From Streptomyces xanthochromogenes (GTDB lineage Bacteria > Actinomycetota > Actinomycetes > Streptomycetales > Streptomycetaceae): 64,000 bases of DNA. Within the stretch, counting starts at the first letter, position 1, and each line of letters opens with the position of its first letter. Positions 19,893-29,090 of this stretch are shown here, in pieces. The translations under genes were made by a program, and so were the position numbers. The notes below the pieces were generated by a model. The model saw nothing but the letters and a program-made list of their open reading frames with translations, searched no databases and was not told the origin of the DNA. The DNA is taken from assembly GCF_014650455.1 (NCBI RefSeq), contig NZ_BMUZ01000001.1, positions 744,001 to 808,000 on the forward strand, written 5' to 3'.

Positions 19893-20528
19893 CTAAGCGC
19901 GGCGATGCCGCAGTCGCCCGCCGATGACGGTGGCGATACACGTCCCGGCCCCCCGCGCGGCGAGCGCCACCGCGTCCGGTGCGGCGAAGACGGCGAAGCG
20001 GGCGGGACCGTCCACCGCGAGCGGCGCCCGGAAGGCGTCGGCGGGCTCGGCGTCGGCGAACGGGTCGAGGGCGGCCGGGCCCTCGGCGTCGGGCATGGGG
20101 ACGACCTCAAGTCCCGCCCGGTGCACGGCAGTTCGCACCGCAGGCGTGGTGAGCCGCGCCGCCACCGCCACCACACCGCGGGCCAGGAGCTTCTGGGTGC
20201 AGCGGCGGGCGCTGTTGCCCCGGCGGGACTCGCCGGGCGCGAGGTCGGCGAGCGCGGCACCGGTGATCGGCTCGCTGCCCAGCTCGTCGAGCTCGAAGGG
20301 GTCGTCCGGGAAGTAGGTGTGCTCAAGGAGGGCCGTGCCGTGCCGGTTGAGCAGGCCGGGCGTGAGCACGCCGGGCCAGCGCCGGACGCGGGCGGCGGGG
20401 TGCGCGGCGGCCACGTCCTCGTACGGCCCGATCATCGCGATCCGGTCGCCGTCGACGAGGACCGCGCCGCCCGGGACCGGCTCGCGGTCCCCGGGCAGCA
20501 GCAGCTCGGCGGCGTGGATCGTCAACAC
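19893..20528 (-). CDS. Truncated amidohydrolase-like protein linked to mqnC
   Basis: 211 residues with the N-terminal composite domain of amidohydrolases (imidazolonepropionase type): LLPGDREPVPGGAVLVDGDR, then GVLTPGLLNRHGTALLEHTY. In active family members this strand carries a metal-binding HxH; here the second His is replaced (NRHGT) and the rest of the TIM barrel is missing, so metal-dependent hydrolysis is unlikely. It follows mqnC by 15 bases on the same strand, so it is probably cotranscribed. Role unknown; it may be a structural or vestigial relative of aminodeoxyfutalosine deaminase. Confidence 0.75.
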   Translation of the reverse strand: MLTIHAAELLLPGDREPVPGGAVLVDGDRIAMIGPYEDVAAAHPAARVRRWPGVLTPGLLNRHGTALLEHTYFPDDPFELDELGSEPITGAALADLAPGESRRGNSARRCTQKLLARGVVAVAARLTTPAVRTAVHRAGLEVVPMPDAEGPAALDPFADAEPADAFRAPLAVDGPARFAVFAAPDAVALAARGAGTCIATVIGGRLRHRRA

Positions 20529-20543
20529 CTCAGGACCACAGCC

Positions 20544-21743
20544 TCAGTTGGAGGCGAGGAGCTTGAGCTCCGGGTGGGCGGTGCCGCCCTCGATCGCGGT
20601 CGAGGAGATGTGCGACTGGACACGGGTGTCGACCGGGTCGTTCGCCGGGTCCTCGTGCACGACGAGGTGTTCGTAGGTGGTGGCGCGCTGGGCGGGCACC
20701 CGGTCCGCCTTCCGGATCATGTCGATCATCTCGATGAGGTTGGAGCGGTGCTTGGCACCGGCCGACGAGACGACGTTCTCCTCCAGCATCACCGAGCCGA
20801 GGTCGTCGGCGCCGTAGTGCAGCGACAGCTGGCCGACCTCCTTGCCGGTGGTGAGCCAGGAGCCCTGGATGTGGGCGACGTTGTCGAAGAAGAGCCGCGC
20901 GATGGCGATCATGCGCAGGTACTCGAACAGGGTCGCCTGGGTGCGGCCCTTGAGGTGGTTGTTCTCGGGCTGGTAGGTGTACGGGATGAAGGCGCGGAAG
21001 CCGCCCGTACGGTCCTGCACGTCCCGGATCATGCGCAGGTGCTCGATGCGCTCGGCGTTGGTCTCGCCGGTGCCCATCAGCATGGTGGAGGTCGACTCGA
21101 CACCCAGACCGTGCGCGGTCTCCATGATCTCCAGCCAGCGCTCGCCGGACTCCTTGAGCGGGGCGATCGCCTTGCGCGGCCGCTCGGGCAGCAGCTCGGC
21201 ACCGGCCCCGGCGAACGAGTCGAGCCCCGCGGCGTGGATGCGGCTGATGGCCTCCTCCACGCTCACCTTGGAGATGCGGGCCATGTGCTCGACCTCGGAC
21301 GCGCCGAGGGAGTGGATGACCAGCTGCGGGTAGGCCTTCTTGATCGCCGAGAAGTGTTCCTCGTAGTACTCGACGCCGAAGTCCGGGTGGTGGCCGCCCT
21401 GGAACATGATCTGGGTGCCGCCGAGCTCGATCGTCTCCGCGCAGCGGCGCAGGATGTCGTCGAGGTCGCGGGTCCAGCCCTTGGCAGTGTCCTTGGGGGC
21501 GGCGTAGAACGCGCAGAACTTGCACGCCGTCACGCAGACGTTCGTGTAGTTGATGTTCCGCTCGATGATGTACGTCGCGATGTGCTCGGTACCCGCGTAC
21601 CTGCGGCGGCGCGCCGCGTCGGCGGCGGCGCCGAGCGCGTGCAGCGGCGCGGACCGGTACAGGTCGAGCGCTTCCTCCGGGGTGATCCGCCCACCCTCAG
21701 CGGCACGGTCGAGAACGGACTGAAGATCGGCCTTCTCAGTCAC
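20544..21743 (-). CDS. mqnC: Cyclic dehypoxanthine futalosine synthase
   Basis: 399-residue radical SAM enzyme of the futalosine menaquinone pathway; it converts dehypoxanthine futalosine to the cyclic form. The cluster-binding motif CVTACKFCAFYA (about residues 74-85) supplies the three Cys. Family-typical segments are AGTEHIATYIIERNINYTNV before it and GGTQIMFQGGHHPD after it. GTG start 21743, with AAAGGGA upstream. MqnA and MqnE are encoded 4 kb and 15 kb away. Confidence 0.95.
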   Translation of the reverse strand: MTEKADLQSVLDRAAEGGRITPEEALDLYRSAPLHALGAAADAARRRRYAGTEHIATYIIERNINYTNVCVTACKFCAFYAAPKDTAKGWTRDLDDILRRCAETIELGGTQIMFQGGHHPDFGVEYYEEHFSAIKKAYPQLVIHSLGASEVEHMARISKVSVEEAISRIHAAGLDSFAGAGAELLPERPRKAIAPLKESGERWLEIMETAHGLGVESTSTMLMGTGETNAERIEHLRMIRDVQDRTGGFRAFIPYTYQPENNHLKGRTQATLFEYLRMIAIARLFFDNVAHIQGSWLTTGKEVGQLSLHYGADDLGSVMLEENVVSSAGAKHRSNLIEMIDMIRKADRVPAQRATTYEHLVVHEDPANDPVDTRVQSHISSTAIEGGTAHPELKLLASN

Positions 21744-21837
21744 CGGGGGTGTCCCTTTCTAGGGGTTACGGGCAGACCGATCCAGCGTACGCCAGCCGTA
21801 TCGGCCCGCTGCCCGGGGTCCGCGACGCACCCCGGTC

Positions 21838-22578
21838 TCACCCGGCGGCCCCGCCGAGCAGCAGCCCGCCGAGTGCCCCGGCGATCAGGAACGGACCCAG
21901 CGGGAACGCGGCCTTGCGGCTCGCCCGGCGGAACAGCAGGAGCCCCACCCCGTACACCGCGCCGAGCACGAGCCCGAGCAGCGCCCCGGCGAGCAGGACG
22001 GGCCAGCCGTACCAGCCCAGGGCGGTGCCGAGCCCGAGTGCGAGCTTCACATCGCCGAAGCCCAGGCCCGCCGGGTTGATCAGGAAGAGCACGAGGTAGC
22101 CGCCGCCGAGCGCGAGCCCGCCGAGCAGCGCGGTGGACCAGGACCCGGCGTGCCCGGGCAGCAGTGCGGCGAGGCCGAGCAGGGCGGCTGCGGCTCCGGC
22201 GAGCGGGAGGGTGAGGACGTCCGGGAGTCTGCGTACGGCCAGGTCGACGAGGCAGAGCAGCACCGCGCAGGGGGCGAGCAGCAGCCAGACCGCGAGTTCC
22301 GGACGGGCCCCGGTGGCGGCGGCGAGCGCGGCGCAGGCGAACGCGCCGACCAGCACCGCGCGCAGCGGCCGCCCGTGGACCGCCCCCGCGTCACAGTCCC
22401 GGCACCGGGCGGGGCCGAGCCATCCGGCCAGCGGATGCCCGGCCGGGCAGTCGTCCCGCCAGGGCTCACCGGGTTCGACGGAGAGCCGGTAGCGGGGGCG
22501 GCCCAGCAGGTATCCCGCGCCCGCGCCCCATGCGGCGGCGGCGAGGGTGAGCGTCGTGTGCACCGGAGTCGTGTTCAC
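21838..22578 (-). CDS. Type IV prepilin peptidase (A24 family)
   Basis: 246-residue membrane aspartyl protease of the prepilin peptidase/TadV type, which trims pilin-like precursors. The two catalytic Asp regions are CLVDLAVRRLPDVLTLP (about residues 97-113) and GLGFGDVKLALGLG (about 160-173, GxGD motif). A Cys-rich loop (CPAGHP and CRDC, about 45-60) recalls the zinc-binding region of the enzyme. About seven hydrophobic segments are present. I chose GTG 22578; no good ribosome site is visible, so the start is uncertain. No pilin genes are nearby. Confidence 0.82.
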   Translation of the reverse strand: MNTTPVHTTLTLAAAAWGAGAGYLLGRPRYRLSVEPGEPWRDDCPAGHPLAGWLGPARCRDCDAGAVHGRPLRAVLVGAFACAALAAATGARPELAVWLLLAPCAVLLCLVDLAVRRLPDVLTLPLAGAAAALLGLAALLPGHAGSWSTALLGGLALGGGYLVLFLINPAGLGFGDVKLALGLGTALGWYGWPVLLAGALLGLVLGAVYGVGLLLFRRASRKAAFPLGPFLIAGALGGLLLGGAAG

Positions 22579-22679
22579 GGGACCAGGGTGCCCGGCGGCG
22601 CGCCTGCCCGGCAGCCCGTCCTGCCGTCGGGGCGCCGCGAGCGCCCACCGGACACCGCCGTCCTCATCGCGGGCCCGGG

Positions 22680-24347
22680 TCAGCCGCCCGCCTTCGTCAG
22701 TGTCGCGGTGGGCCGCCCCGCGGCCGCCTCCTGGGACTCGAAGCGGAGTCTGCCGTCGGCCTGGAGGGTGTACGTCATCGTCGCCGTGGCGCCGGTGCAG
22801 CCGATGGTGCCGGGCTTCGCGGGGTCGGCGCGCTCGGTGATGTGCAGGACCTGGCCGGTCGCCGAGTCCAGTCGGCCGACGCCGTGGCATTCGAGCGGGC
22901 CGAGGGTGGTCGTCGTGTGCACGACGTCCGCGCCCGTGGCGCCCCTGCTGATCACCGCCGTGTACAGGTACCCGGAGGTGCCGTTGTCCTGGGTGAGTTC
23001 ACCCTTCCACGTGCCGATGAACCCGCTTGGCACGGCGGCCTGTTGGGAGCCGGCCGTCGAGGTGGAGGCGGGCGGCTGAGCGCCCGTGTTGGTGGCGTCG
23101 CCGCCGTGGCCCGGCAGCAGGTCGAAGAGGAACGCGGAGCCGACCGTGACCGCGGCGAGCGCGCCCGCGACGGCGAGGGCCACCGTGCAGCTGACCCGGC
23201 GTCCGCGGCCCTGCTCACCCGGTTCGGCGGCGGTCGCCACGGACAGGGCCACGCGCGGCGGGGCCGTGGGCGGCGGGGGTGTGCGGGGGCCGGGCAGGGG
23301 GCCCGCCGCCCGGCCGTAGGAGGCGTCGGGCGGCCCGAAGACGCCGACGGAGGCGGAGGCCGGGCCGGTATCCGGCTCCGCGACTGCCCCAACTGACGCG
23401 CTGCTGAAGGGAATCGGGCCCGAGCCGCCCTCCGGCTCCTCGGGCTCCAGGTCGAGCAGCCGCACCGCGGACCGGCTGACCTCCTCGACCAGCGGGCCCG
23501 GCAGCCAGCCGTCCTGGACCAGTGCGGCGGCCCCCGCCGGGGCCAGGCGGGCCGCGAGTGCGGCCGGCGCCGGGCGGGCGGCCGGGTCCTTGGCGAGGCA
23601 GGCGGCGACCGTCTCGCGCAGCTCGCCGGTGAGACCCGCGCCGAGCTCGGGCGACCCGTGCACCACTTTGTAGAGCAGGGCCGCCGAGGAGTCGCCGGGG
23701 AACGGCGGCTCACCGGTCGCCGCGTACGCGAGGACCGCGCCGAGCGAGAAGACGTCGGCCGCGCCGGTCACGCCCCGGCCCAGGATCTGCTCGGGCGACA
23801 TGTAGCCGGGCGAGCCGATGGAGACGCCGGAGGCGGTGAGGGATGCGGTGCCGTCGGTGGCGCGGGCGATGCCGAAGTCGATCAGGCGGGGCCCGTCGAG
23901 GGTGAGCAGCACGTTCGACGGCTTCACGTCCCGGTGGACGAGGCCGAGCGCGTGCACCGCGGCCAGCGCCTCGGCCAGGCCCGCGCCGAGCACGCGTACG
24001 GAGTGGGCGGGAAGCGGGCCGCGGTCCTGGACGGCCTGGGTGAGCGAGGGGCCGGCGACATAGCCCGTCGCCACCCACGGGACCGGTGCGTCCGGGTCCG
24101 CGTCCAGGACCGGGGCGGTCCACAGGCCGCCCACCCGCCGGGCCGCCTGGACCTCGTGCCGGAAGCGCGCCCGGAACTGCTCGTCCAGGGCGAAGTGCGG
24201 GTGCACCACCTTGACCGCGACCGTGCGGCCGCCCGCGCTGCGGCCCAGATAGACCCGGCCCATGCCGCCCGCACCGAGCCGGCCGAGCAGCCGGTAGGCA
24301 CCGATCGTGCGTGGTTCGCCCGCTTCCAGCGGCTGCAACGACTGCAT
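22680..24347 (-). CDS. Membrane Ser/Thr protein kinase (PknB-like)
   Basis: 555 residues. Kinase domain at about 15-275: glycine loop LGRLGAGGMGRVYLG, VAVKVVHPH lysine, catalytic loop HRDVKPSN, DFGIA, and SPGYMSPEQ. A Pro-rich juxtamembrane linker follows, one transmembrane helix (CTVALAVAGALAAVTVGSAF, about 395-415), then an extracellular domain (FIGTWKGELTQDNGTSGYLY) of unknown ligand. No PASTA repeats. Start ATG 24347 is preferred over 24377 because GGGGGAAC lies at proper spacing. Substrates unknown. Confidence 0.9.
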   Translation of the reverse strand: MQSLQPLEAGEPRTIGAYRLLGRLGAGGMGRVYLGRSAGGRTVAVKVVHPHFALDEQFRARFRHEVQAARRVGGLWTAPVLDADPDAPVPWVATGYVAGPSLTQAVQDRGPLPAHSVRVLGAGLAEALAAVHALGLVHRDVKPSNVLLTLDGPRLIDFGIARATDGTASLTASGVSIGSPGYMSPEQILGRGVTGAADVFSLGAVLAYAATGEPPFPGDSSAALLYKVVHGSPELGAGLTGELRETVAACLAKDPAARPAPAALAARLAPAGAAALVQDGWLPGPLVEEVSRSAVRLLDLEPEEPEGGSGPIPFSSASVGAVAEPDTGPASASVGVFGPPDASYGRAAGPLPGPRTPPPPTAPPRVALSVATAAEPGEQGRGRRVSCTVALAVAGALAAVTVGSAFLFDLLPGHGGDATNTGAQPPASTSTAGSQQAAVPSGFIGTWKGELTQDNGTSGYLYTAVISRGATGADVVHTTTTLGPLECHGVGRLDSATGQVLHITERADPAKPGTIGCTGATATMTYTLQADGRLRFESQEAAAGRPTATLTKAGG

Positions 24348-24585
24348 CCGGTGTTCCCCCAACGTCCCCCTGGTCAAGCCGGTCGCACAGCAGCGTAGAG
24401 GCGTACGTGCGCGGGATCACCCTCGAACGAGACCGATCCGATGCGCGCATGAGCGAACCTGGTGGCTTGTTCCGCCCTCTTGAATGGCGTAGTTCGTGCG
24501 CAATCACCCGAAACACCGCTCGTACGCCGCCCTCGCTCAGCCCGGAACGCCCGTGCCCAGAACCACAGATCACCGGAGCCCCAGA

Positions 24586-25650
24586 ATGAACCGTCGTCGT
24601 CCCGCCGCCCTGATAGCGGCCGCCGTCACCGGCGCGGTCCTGCTGGTCACCGGCTGCTCCGACGAGGGCAAGCCGGTCAGCTTCGACTCGGGCCCGAGCA
24701 GCCCGTCGGCCGGCGCCTCGGCGCAGGGCGGCCAGAAGAACGGCGCCGCATCGGCGAAGGACGACCCGGCCGGGAAGAACGGGGCCGCGGCCCAGACCCA
24801 GCTGCCGACCGGGCCGAAGGCCGAGTTCACCACGCAGAGCAGTCTCGGTGACGGCACCAAGATCGGCGTGACGACGCTCAAGGGCGCGAAGTCCGGCTTC
24901 ACCGGCAAGGTGTGGGTGTGGGCGCCCAAGCAGTACTTCGACGAGAAGTACCGGAACAGCGGCTTCCCGGTGCTCATCGCGCTGCCCGGCGGAAACGGTT
25001 ACCCCAAGAACTACTGGATGGGCACCGACCTCAAGCTGCAGAGCAGCATCTCCGAGTGGTCCAAGACCGGCAAGAGCCTGCCGTTCATCGTCGTCATGCC
25101 GGTCCTCAACCCGGACGCCAAGCACTACTACGACGGCAGTGACATCCCGGGGCAGCCGAAGATGGGCACCTGGATGACCGAGGACGTGCCGGACCTGGTG
25201 CGGGCCAACTTCCGCACCTTCAAGTCCCGCGACGGCTGGGCGTTCATGGGCTCGTCGTCGGGCGGCTTCGTCGGCCTGAAGTCGGTGCTCAAGCGGCCCG
25301 ATCTGTTCAAGGCCGCGATCGCCTCGGGCCCGGACATCGTGCCGGACTCCCCGCTGTGGGCGGGACACGACGCGGAGAAGCAGGCGAACAACCCGGAGAA
25401 GCTCGCCCAGGACCTCATCGACAGGAAGGGCCCCGAAGTCGCGCTCGCCTTCCAGGTGGGCACCAAGGAGGGCACCGTCGTGCCCAAGGTGAAGCAGTTC
25501 ATCGCCACCTACGGCAAGGGCCCGGTGAAGACCCGCCTCCAGGTGATCCCGGACGGCACCCACAACGCCCACACCTACGTGAAGGGCATGGGCGAGGGAA
25601 CCATGGAGTGGATCAGCAAGCAGATGCTCGCCCCGGTCCCCTCCTCCTGA
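24586..25650 (+). CDS. Lipoprotein esterase (esterase D/mycolyltransferase-like fold)
   Basis: 354 residues. Signal peptide with lipobox VLLVTGC (Cys about 24) and a long Ser/Ala/Gly linker to about 75. The alpha/beta hydrolase domain contains the nucleophile elbow MGSSSGGFVGL (about 220) and a terminal His in DGTHNAHTYVKGM (about 325), as in the antigen 85/esterase D group. Likely a surface carboxylesterase; the substrate is unknown. Start ATG 24586 has CCGGAG eight bases upstream. The preceding 240 bases hold the divergent promoters of this gene and the kinase. Confidence 0.87.
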   Translation: MNRRRPAALIAAAVTGAVLLVTGCSDEGKPVSFDSGPSSPSAGASAQGGQKNGAASAKDDPAGKNGAAAQTQLPTGPKAEFTTQSSLGDGTKIGVTTLKGAKSGFTGKVWVWAPKQYFDEKYRNSGFPVLIALPGGNGYPKNYWMGTDLKLQSSISEWSKTGKSLPFIVVMPVLNPDAKHYYDGSDIPGQPKMGTWMTEDVPDLVRANFRTFKSRDGWAFMGSSSGGFVGLKSVLKRPDLFKAAIASGPDIVPDSPLWAGHDAEKQANNPEKLAQDLIDRKGPEVALAFQVGTKEGTVVPKVKQFIATYGKGPVKTRLQVIPDGTHNAHTYVKGMGEGTMEWISKQMLAPVPSS

Positions 25651-25703
25651 CCGGGGCCGGGCCCGCTCCCGGAACCGCGTGCGGCGGCGTGCCCGCACGC
25701 CGG

Positions 25704-26579
<876 letters not shown>

Positions 26580-26727
26580 CTAGACCCGTCCCACTTCGTG
26601 GACCGCGCCGGGCCCTGTCCGGCCCCTCCCGGGAGTGCCGCGCGGTGCCTCCGGGAAGCGTGATTGATCACCCGCCCGGCCCCGGGCCAAACGTGCGGCC
26701 GAAGTGATCTTTCCCTCTACCGCCGCG

Positions 26728-26877
26728 GCTGAGCTGCGTGCTACGCTCAGCGCAAGTTGCAGTTTGGTTTCCCTTGCAGTACAGAGCCTGCGGAGCATGT
26801 AACCCGCAGGCTTTTGTAGTTTTCAGACTTGTTTGCAGGTTCTGGAGCAGGGCAACCCTTTGGCCCAAGGAGGGCTT
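26728..26877 (+). promoter_or_regulatory. Cold shock gene leader with terminator-like hairpin
   Basis: The leader of the cold shock gene holds a first inverted repeat GCTGAGC/GCTCAGC (26728-26734 and 26745-26751) and then a strong hairpin GCCTGCGG/CCGCAGGC (26786-26793 and 26804-26811) followed directly by TTTTGTAGTTTT. The second hairpin with its T-run has the form of an intrinsic terminator about 65 bases before the start codon, so it may attenuate transcription. The ribosome site AAGGAGG lies at 26868-26874. Confidence 0.6.
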
Positions 26878-27081
26878 ATGGCTACCGGAACCGTGAAGTG
26901 GTTCAACGCTGAAAAGGGCTTCGGCTTCATCGCCCAGGACGGCGGCGGCCCGGATGTCTTCGTCCACTACTCCGCGATCAACGCGTCTGGTTTCCGCTCC
27001 CTGGAGGAGAACCAGGTCGTGAACTTCGACGTCACCCAGGGCCCGAAGGGCCCGCAGGCGGAGAACGTCACCCCGGCCTAA
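26878..27081 (+). CDS. Cold shock protein (CspA family)
   Basis: 67-residue single cold-shock domain that binds single-stranded RNA and DNA. RNP1 (KGFGFIA, about residues 15-21) and RNP2 (VFVHYSAI, about 29-36) are intact. ATG 26878 follows a very strong AAGGAGG ribosome site; the open frame extends upstream but only through leader sequence. A hairpin in the leader and a strong terminator after the gene delimit a monocistronic unit. Confidence 0.96.
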   Translation: MATGTVKWFNAEKGFGFIAQDGGGPDVFVHYSAINASGFRSLEENQVVNFDVTQGPKGPQAENVTPA

Positions 27082-27119
27082 CTTCTCCGGGTTGGCGATC
27101 GCTGACTTAGCAGTACCCA

Positions 27120-27157
27120 AGGAGCCCCGTCCGCGAGGACCGGGGCTCCTGCCTTTT
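27120..27157 (+). terminator. Terminator after cold shock gene
   Basis: Ten-bp stem AGGAGCCCCG / CGGGGCTCCT (27120-27129 and 27141-27150) followed by GCCTTTTG. Classic intrinsic terminator. Confidence 0.85.
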
Positions 27158-27163
27158 GCTCCA

Positions 27164-27209
27164 CGCGCCCGTGCCTCGCGCGCCCGTGGCTCGCGCGCCC
27201 GTGGCTCCC
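27164..27209. repeat. Tandem repeat, three 14-base units
   Basis: Three consecutive copies of a unit close to cgcgcccgtggctc lie between the cold shock terminator and the end of the convergent acyl-CoA synthetase gene. No function seen. Confidence 0.65.
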
Positions 27210-27240
27210 GGCGGCCCCTGGCCGCCCGGTACGGAGCCGC

Positions 27241-28995
27241 TCAGCGGTACAGGCCCTCGATCTCGGCCGCGTACCGCTCGATGACCACCCGGCGCCGCAC
27301 CTTGAGCGTCGGGGTCAGCTCCCCGCTCTCCACGGTGAAGTCCTGCGGAAGGACCGCGAACTCCCTGATCCTCGCCGGCCGGGACACCGCGGCGTTGGCG
27401 GCCTCGACGGCCTCGTGGACCAGCTCGCGGACCTCATCCGGCCGCCGCCCCGCCGTCTCCTGCCCGTCCACCGTGATCAGCGCGACCGGATACGGGCGCC
27501 GGTCGCCGACCATCACCGCGTGCGAGACGAATCGGGACCGCTCGATGGCCAGCTCGACGTGCGAGGGGGTCAGGTTCTTCCCGGCGGACGTGATGATCAG
27601 GTCCTTCTTGCGGCCGGTGATCGTCAGGTAACCGTCCGCGTCGAGTGCCCCCAGGTCCCCCGTGTGCAGCCACCCTTCCGCGTCCAGTGCCTCGGCCGTG
27701 CCCAGGGCGTTCGCGTGGTAGCCCGGGAAGACCATCGGGCCCCGGGCGAGCACCTCCTCGTCGTCCGCGATCCTCACCTCGCATCCCCGCACCGGCCGCC
27801 CCACCGTGCCGTACCGCACGGCCCCCGGGTGGTTCAGCGAGATCACGCCGGCGGACTCGGTCATGCCGTAGCCCTCGAAGACCCGGATTCCGCAGGCCCG
27901 CAGGAAGTCCAGGACCGTCGGGTCGATCGGGGCGCCGCCGGTGAGTGCCCAGCGCAGGCGCCCGCCGAAGGCCGCCCGGACCAGGCCGAACAGCGAGGCG
28001 TCGGCGGCTTCGTACTCCTCCTGGCGTTCGGACGGAAGCCGGCCATCCGCCGCGAGGACGCCGATGGCGACCGCCGCGTCGAAGCGCTCCCCGCCGCCCT
28101 CCTTGGCCTCCGCGAGCGAACGCACCACGGAGTAGACCTTCTCGAACAGCCTTGGTACGGAGGGCAGATGGGTGGGCTGTGCCTCGGCCAGCTCGCCGAC
28201 GACGTCCTCGATCCGGCCGCCGAAGTAGCAGAGCTCGCCCCCGTACAGGAGCGTGGAGAACTGGATGAGCTGGGCGAGCAGATGCGCGAGGGGCAGATAG
28301 AGGTACGTGCGGTCGCCGTGACCGCCCTCGATGAGGTGCAGCGTGGCGTCCTGGACCGCGCCCATGTTCCCGTGCGTGAGCCGGCAGCCCTTGGGCAGGC
28401 CGGTGGTGCCGGAGGTGTAGACGAGCTCGGCATCGTCGTCGGGACGCACGGCTTCGGCGCGGGCCAGCAGATCGGGGAGCGGCACCGCCTCGGCCCGGGC
28501 CGCGAGGCCGGCGAGCGGCCCGGCCGGCCCTTCCGGCGCTCCCTCCCCCGTCATCAGAAGGACGTGGTAGAGCGCGGGCAGCTTCCCACGCAGCCCCTCC
28601 ACCCGGGCCGCCTCCGCCGGACCCTCGCAGATGACGGCCTTCGCGGCGGAGTCGGCGAGCACCCAGGCGGCCTCCTCGTCGCCCGCCGTCGGATACACCG
28701 GCACCACCACCGCGCCCGCCGCGAGACAGGCGAAGTGCGCGTACGTCCACTCCGGGCGGGTCTCGGAGAGGATCGCCACCCGGTCCCCGGCCCGGATGCC
28801 GAGCGCGAGCAGGCCGCGCGCGGTGCGCCGCACGGTGTCGCGCAGCTCGGTGTAGCCGACCGAGACCCACTCCCCGCCCGCGTCGCGGTACCGCAGGGCC
28901 GGCTGGTCCGGGTGGCGCCCGGCCGCCCACTCGGTGAACACGGCGAGCGTCGAAGGACGCGGGGACGGCTCCTGGTGCGGGCTCTGGAGGGTCAT
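27241..28995 (-). CDS. Long-chain fatty acid-CoA ligase family (AMP-forming)
   Basis: 584-residue adenylate-forming enzyme that activates a carboxylic acid, probably a long-chain fatty acid, to its CoA ester. Motifs: P-loop-like ELVYTSGTTGLPKGCRLTH (about 205-223), FEGYGMTESAGVISLN, and GWLHTGDLGALDADGYLTIT with GRKKDLIITSAGKN (about 445-475). Start ATG 28995 is preferred because the 25-residue upstream extension is not conserved-looking and would leave only 20 bases to the divergent gene. Neighbouring AraC gene may regulate it. Confidence 0.88.
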   Translation of the reverse strand: MTLQSPHQEPSPRPSTLAVFTEWAAGRHPDQPALRYRDAGGEWVSVGYTELRDTVRRTARGLLALGIRAGDRVAILSETRPEWTYAHFACLAAGAVVVPVYPTAGDEEAAWVLADSAAKAVICEGPAEAARVEGLRGKLPALYHVLLMTGEGAPEGPAGPLAGLAARAEAVPLPDLLARAEAVRPDDDAELVYTSGTTGLPKGCRLTHGNMGAVQDATLHLIEGGHGDRTYLYLPLAHLLAQLIQFSTLLYGGELCYFGGRIEDVVGELAEAQPTHLPSVPRLFEKVYSVVRSLAEAKEGGGERFDAAVAIGVLAADGRLPSERQEEYEAADASLFGLVRAAFGGRLRWALTGGAPIDPTVLDFLRACGIRVFEGYGMTESAGVISLNHPGAVRYGTVGRPVRGCEVRIADDEEVLARGPMVFPGYHANALGTAEALDAEGWLHTGDLGALDADGYLTITGRKKDLIITSAGKNLTPSHVELAIERSRFVSHAVMVGDRRPYPVALITVDGQETAGRRPDEVRELVHEAVEAANAAVSRPARIREFAVLPQDFTVESGELTPTLKVRRRVVIERYAAEIEGLYR

Positions 28996-29090
28996 GTACC
29001 CGACGGTAGGTTCAGCTCGGGGCGCGGCGGGATGACGGGAAACGTCACCCCGGCTGACCTCAACGCTCAACCCGGCTAACGTCGTTGACC

